A stretch of DNA of 14,492 nucleotides from DASRBO01 sp035653595 (GTDB lineage: Bacteria > Actinomycetota > Acidimicrobiia > Acidimicrobiales > JAJPHE01). Each line of letters starts with the position of its first letter. Within the stretch, counting starts at the first letter, position 1. Position numbers and translations under genes: made by a program. Location of the stretch: NCBI GenBank assembly GCA_035653595.1, contig DASRBO010000114.1, forward strand, positions 1 to 14,492, given 5' to 3'. Below, piece after piece: positions 12,052 to 14,492 of this stretch. Below the pieces are notes generated by a model. It worked only from the letters and a program-made list of their open reading frames with translations. It did not search any database and was not told where the DNA came from.

Positions 12052-13998
12052 ATGGCCCAAACCCGACAGACGGGGCGAGGACGCGCCTGGAAGGCCGGCC
12101 TGGCGGCACTGGCGGTGGCCGCCACCGTCCTCGGTCTGGTCGGCCCCGGGTCCCCCCGGGCGGAGGCGGCCGGAACGAGCGCCCTGTCGGACCGGGTGGG
12201 GATCAACACCTCCTACTTCTGGGATGACGCCGCCACCGCCCAGGCCAACCTCTCCCAGGTGGCCGCCGGCGGCGTCGGGTGGGTGCGGGAGAACTTCGAC
12301 TGGACCCAGCTCGAGCCCAGCCGGGGCACCTTCGACTGGACCGACGGCGACAACCTCATGACCGCCGCCTCCAGGACCGGGCTCAAGGTCCTCGGCATCC
12401 TCGACTACTCGGCCCCGTGGGCGTCGTCTGACCCCACCGGCGGCGGCGATCCCAAGTACCCGCCGAGCAGCCCGGCCGACTACGCCACCTACGCCGGGGC
12501 GGTGGCGGCCCGCTACGGGCCCGGCGGCACCTTCTGGGCCACCCATCCCGGCCTCAGCCCCGACCCCCTCACCGCCCTCGAGCTCTGGAACGAGCCGTGG
12601 GGCTACTGGGACTGGAAGCCCGAGCCCGACCCGGCCGCCTACGCCGCCCTGGTTGAGCCCACCGCCAAGGCCATCCACGCCGCCAACGCCGGGGTGCAGG
12701 TCATCATGGCCGGCACCCTCCTCACCGTGACCAGCACCTACGGCCAGGTCGTGCCCTGGCTGTCGGCCCTGCTCAAGGACGACCCCGCCCTGGGCCACGA
12801 GGTCGACGGCCTCAGCTTCCATCCCTATCCGGATCCGAACAGCCAGGGCCCCTACAGCACCGACGGGGACCAGACCTGGCGCTACGACCAGGTCGAGCTG
12901 GTCCATCAGACCGAGCAGGCCGCCGGGGTGAACCTGCCGCTGTGGCTCACCGAGGTCGGCTGGTGTGTGCACGACGGCGACTCCAGCTGCGTGACCGCGG
13001 CGCAGCAGGCCCAGTACGACTCGCAGGCGGTCAGCCGGGCCACGGGGGAGTGGGGTTCCTTCGTCGCCCGCATCTTCCTCTACGACTGGACCGGCGACGA
13101 CTCCGGCTACGACGTGAAGGGCACGCCGGCGTGGACCTCGCTGCAGGCGCTGCTGGCCGGGGCCCCGGCGCCCACGCCCTCCCCGGTCCCCGGTGGGCCC
13201 ACCACCGCCAGCTTCCCCGGCTCACCGGTCGTGGCGTCCCAGACCAGCGCCCCGGGCGGGACCTACCGCCTGGCCGAGACCAACGGGACGGTCATGGGCT
13301 TCGGCTCGGGCGGAGGCACCTCGTCCCCGCCGGCCACCGCCGTGCCCTTCGTGGGCATGGCCTCAACGCCCGACGGCGCCGGCTACTGGCTGGTCGGGCG
13401 GGACGGTGGGGTCTTCAGCTACGGCGACGCCGCCTTCCACGGCTCGACCGGCGCCATGCGCCTGGCCCAACCCATCGTCGGCATGGCCGCCACCCCCGAC
13501 GGCGGTGGCTACTGGCTGGTGGCGGCGGACGGGGGCATCTTCAGCTTCGGCGACGCCCGCTTCTTCGGCTCCACCGGGGCCATCCACCTGGCGTCGCCCA
13601 TCGTCGGCATGGCGGCCACCCCCGATGGCGGGGGCTACTGGCTGGTGGGGGCGGACGGTGGTGTGTTCAGCTTCGGCGATGCCAACTTCCTCGGCTCCAC
13701 CGGCGCCATGCGCCTGGCCTCGCCGGTCGTGGGCGTGGCCCGCACCCCCGACGGCGGTGGCTACTGGCTGGTGGCGGCGGACGGGGGCATCTTCAGCTTC
13801 GGCGACGCCGGCTTCCACGGCTCCACCGGGGCCATCCGCCTGGCGTCGCCCATCGTCGGCATGGCCCCCACTCCCGACGGCGCCGGCTACTGGCTGGTCG
13901 GGCGGGACGGCGGGGTCTTCAGCTACGGCGACGCCGGCTACGCCGGCTCCGGCTCGGGATCGACCGCCTCCCCGGTGGTCGCCCTGACGGCGGGGTGA
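12052..13998 (+). CDS. Secreted clan-A glycoside hydrolase with C-terminal GYWLV-type repeats
   Basis: This 648-residue protein begins with a signal peptide (basic MAQTRQTGRGRAWK, hydrophobic AGLAALAVAATVLGLV, predicted cut after AEA near residue 39). Residues about 45-370 form a (beta/alpha)8 glycosidase resembling GH39/GH5: VGWVRENFDWTQLEP (75-89), the acid/base Glu181 in LELWNEPWG, and the likely nucleophile Glu301 in LWLTEVGW. Cys305 and Cys313 may form a disulfide. A Pro-rich linker (371-386) leads to a degenerate half repeat (about 404-420) and five 42-residue repeats (434-643). The substrate is unknown; a plant-type or self-produced surface polysaccharide are both possible. ATG 12052 starts the signal peptide directly, though its ribosome site is weak. 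The stop overlaps the glycosyltransferase start (GTGA), so synthesis and cleavage of a glycan may be linked. Confidence 0.88.
   Translation: MAQTRQTGRGRAWKAGLAALAVAATVLGLVGPGSPRAEAAGTSALSDRVGINTSYFWDDAATAQANLSQVAAGGVGWVRENFDWTQLEPSRGTFDWTDGDNLMTAASRTGLKVLGILDYSAPWASSDPTGGGDPKYPPSSPADYATYAGAVAARYGPGGTFWATHPGLSPDPLTALELWNEPWGYWDWKPEPDPAAYAALVEPTAKAIHAANAGVQVIMAGTLLTVTSTYGQVVPWLSALLKDDPALGHEVDGLSFHPYPDPNSQGPYSTDGDQTWRYDQVELVHQTEQAAGVNLPLWLTEVGWCVHDGDSSCVTAAQQAQYDSQAVSRATGEWGSFVARIFLYDWTGDDSGYDVKGTPAWTSLQALLAGAPAPTPSPVPGGPTTASFPGSPVVASQTSAPGGTYRLAETNGTVMGFGSGGGTSSPPATAVPFVGMASTPDGAGYWLVGRDGGVFSYGDAAFHGSTGAMRLAQPIVGMAATPDGGGYWLVAADGGIFSFGDARFFGSTGAIHLASPIVGMAATPDGGGYWLVGADGGVFSFGDANFLGSTGAMRLASPVVGVARTPDGGGYWLVAADGGIFSFGDAGFHGSTGAIRLASPIVGMAPTPDGAGYWLVGRDGGVFSYGDAGYAGSGSGSTASPVVALTAG
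13351..13980 (+). repeat. Five tandem 126-bp coding repeats
   Basis: The repeat units start at 13351, 13477, 13603, 13729 and 13855, exactly 126 bp apart. The protein consensus is VGMAATPDGGGYWLV..DGG.FSFGDA.F.GSTGA..LASPI. Units 2 and 4 differ at only about 8 of 126 bases and share an identical 66-nt core. Units 1 and 5 share a 63-nt core with one difference. Unit 3 is distinct, so the order is A-B-C-B-A. Such repeats probably build a beta-propeller-like or adhesive surface module. Confidence 0.9.
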
Positions 13999-14492
13999 GA
14001 GCCGACGGCGCCCCCCGGCCCCGGTCGCTGATCCTCACCTCGGAGACGCCGCTCCCACCCACCTCGGGGGCGCGCCTGCGCACCCTCCACCTGGCCCGTC
14101 AGCTGGCCGCGGCCATGGAGGTCGAGGTGGCCGCCGGGGGAGAGGTCGGCGGTGCGGACCGGGAGCCCTTCCGGCTGGTCGGCCTGGGCCGGCCCCGGTC
14201 GCGCTGGGCGGCGGCGGCCCGCTCGGCGTGGCAGCCCTACCTCGCCGCCCGCATGCACCTGCCCGACCTGGCGCACTATGCCGCCGCCGGCGCCTGGGCC
14301 ACGGTGCAGGCCGAGTTCCCCTTCCTGGTGCCGGCGGCGGCAGCGGCCGGGGCGCCGGTGGTCCTCGACGCCCACAACGTGGAGACCGACCTGGTGGCGA
14401 GCTTCGGGACCTCTGTCCCCCCGCTGGAGCGGCTGCGGTGGCGGTGGGAGACGGCCAAGACCGCCCGCTTCGAGACCAATGCGGTGCGCACG
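13995..14492 (+). CDS. Group 1 (GT4-type) glycosyltransferase, N-terminal part only
   Basis: The frame opens at GTG 13995, overlapping the hydrolase stop as GTGA, and stays open for 166 codons to the window edge; the rest of the gene lies outside. The N-terminus VRADGAPRPRSLILTSETPL leads into PTSGARLRTLHLARQLA (residues 22-38), the glycine-rich first Rossmann segment of GT4 enzymes. LVGLGRPRSRW follows, then APVVLDAHNVETDLVA (about 120-135), whose 'D.HNVE' motif is characteristic of the family. The donor-binding C-terminal domain is not in view. These enzymes transfer sugars from nucleotide donors at the inner membrane face during polysaccharide or glycolipid assembly. Tight coupling to a secreted glycosidase, with a DUF4012 gene nearby, supports an exopolysaccharide locus extending to the right. 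Donor and acceptor are unknown. Confidence 0.85.
   Translation, partial: MRADGAPRPRSLILTSETPLPPTSGARLRTLHLARQLAAAMEVEVAAGGEVGGADREPFRLVGLGRPRSRWAAAARSAWQPYLAARMHLPDLAHYAAAGAWATVQAEFPFLVPAAAAAGAPVVLDAHNVETDLVASFGTSVPPLERLRWRWETAKTARFETNAVRT

Noticed and set aside
11815..12972. 385-codon minus-strand open frame opposite the glycoside hydrolase
   Set aside because: It is Gly/Val/Arg-rich low-complexity sequence with no motif. The plus strand has a signal peptide and catalytic glutamates.
13351..13980. CRISPR-like or microsatellite array
   Set aside because: The 126-bp periodicity is in frame, encodes a conserved protein repeat and has no spacers.

Overview
The window is a high-GC, almost fully coding stretch of a bacterial chromosome, most likely from an actinomycete. 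Two divergent genes encode DinB/maleylpyruvate-isomerase-fold proteins of families linked to mycothiol. There is an RsbW-type ATP-binding protein, many GTG starts, and a secreted glycoside hydrolase ending in 42-residue 'GYWLV..DGG.FSFGDA' repeats of the kind I associate with Acidimicrobiia and related lineages. The class assignment is inference. No tRNA, rRNA, CRISPR array, insertion sequence or integrase is visible.

Left part (1-5700): two divergent mycothiol-type isomerase-like genes (105-701 minus, 870-1568 plus); a stand-alone EAL-domain c-di-GMP phosphodiesterase (1584-2459 minus); a free-standing protein whose C-terminal half resembles the LeuA allosteric domain (2538-3185 minus, closed by a perfect GC hairpin); a translationally coupled pair of an RsbW-like ATPase and an unknown partner (4415 to 3382 minus); a divergent RmlC-like cupin (4602-5150 plus); and a secreted CAP/SCP protein (5225-5674 minus). 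The likely CAP promoter has its -35 box exactly in the centre of a perfect 10-bp inverted repeat.

Middle (5675-11802): an AT-richer intergenic island with stacked inverted repeats; a membrane-anchored DUF4012 protein (6078-7841 minus); and, divergently, a two-gene c-di-GMP module. In that module a membrane EAL protein (8035-9087) overlaps by 14 nt a membrane GAF-GGDEF protein with an intact GGEEF site and RxxD inhibitory site (9074-10642). A single-domain response regulator (10679-11080 minus) and a pyridoxamine-oxidase-like flavin protein (11380-11802 minus) follow.

Right part (11803-14492): a secreted clan-A glycoside hydrolase (12052-13998) with five C-terminal repeats. A group 1 glycosyltransferase starts by a 4-nt overlap at 13995 and runs off the end of the window.

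How the parts may work together (inference): three c-di-GMP enzymes lie among genes commonly seen in cell-surface polysaccharide loci (DUF4012, RmlC-like epimerase, glycoside hydrolase, glycosyltransferase). A c-di-GMP-controlled exopolysaccharide or envelope locus is the most economical reading. No c-di-GMP receptor (such as PilZ) is visible here.
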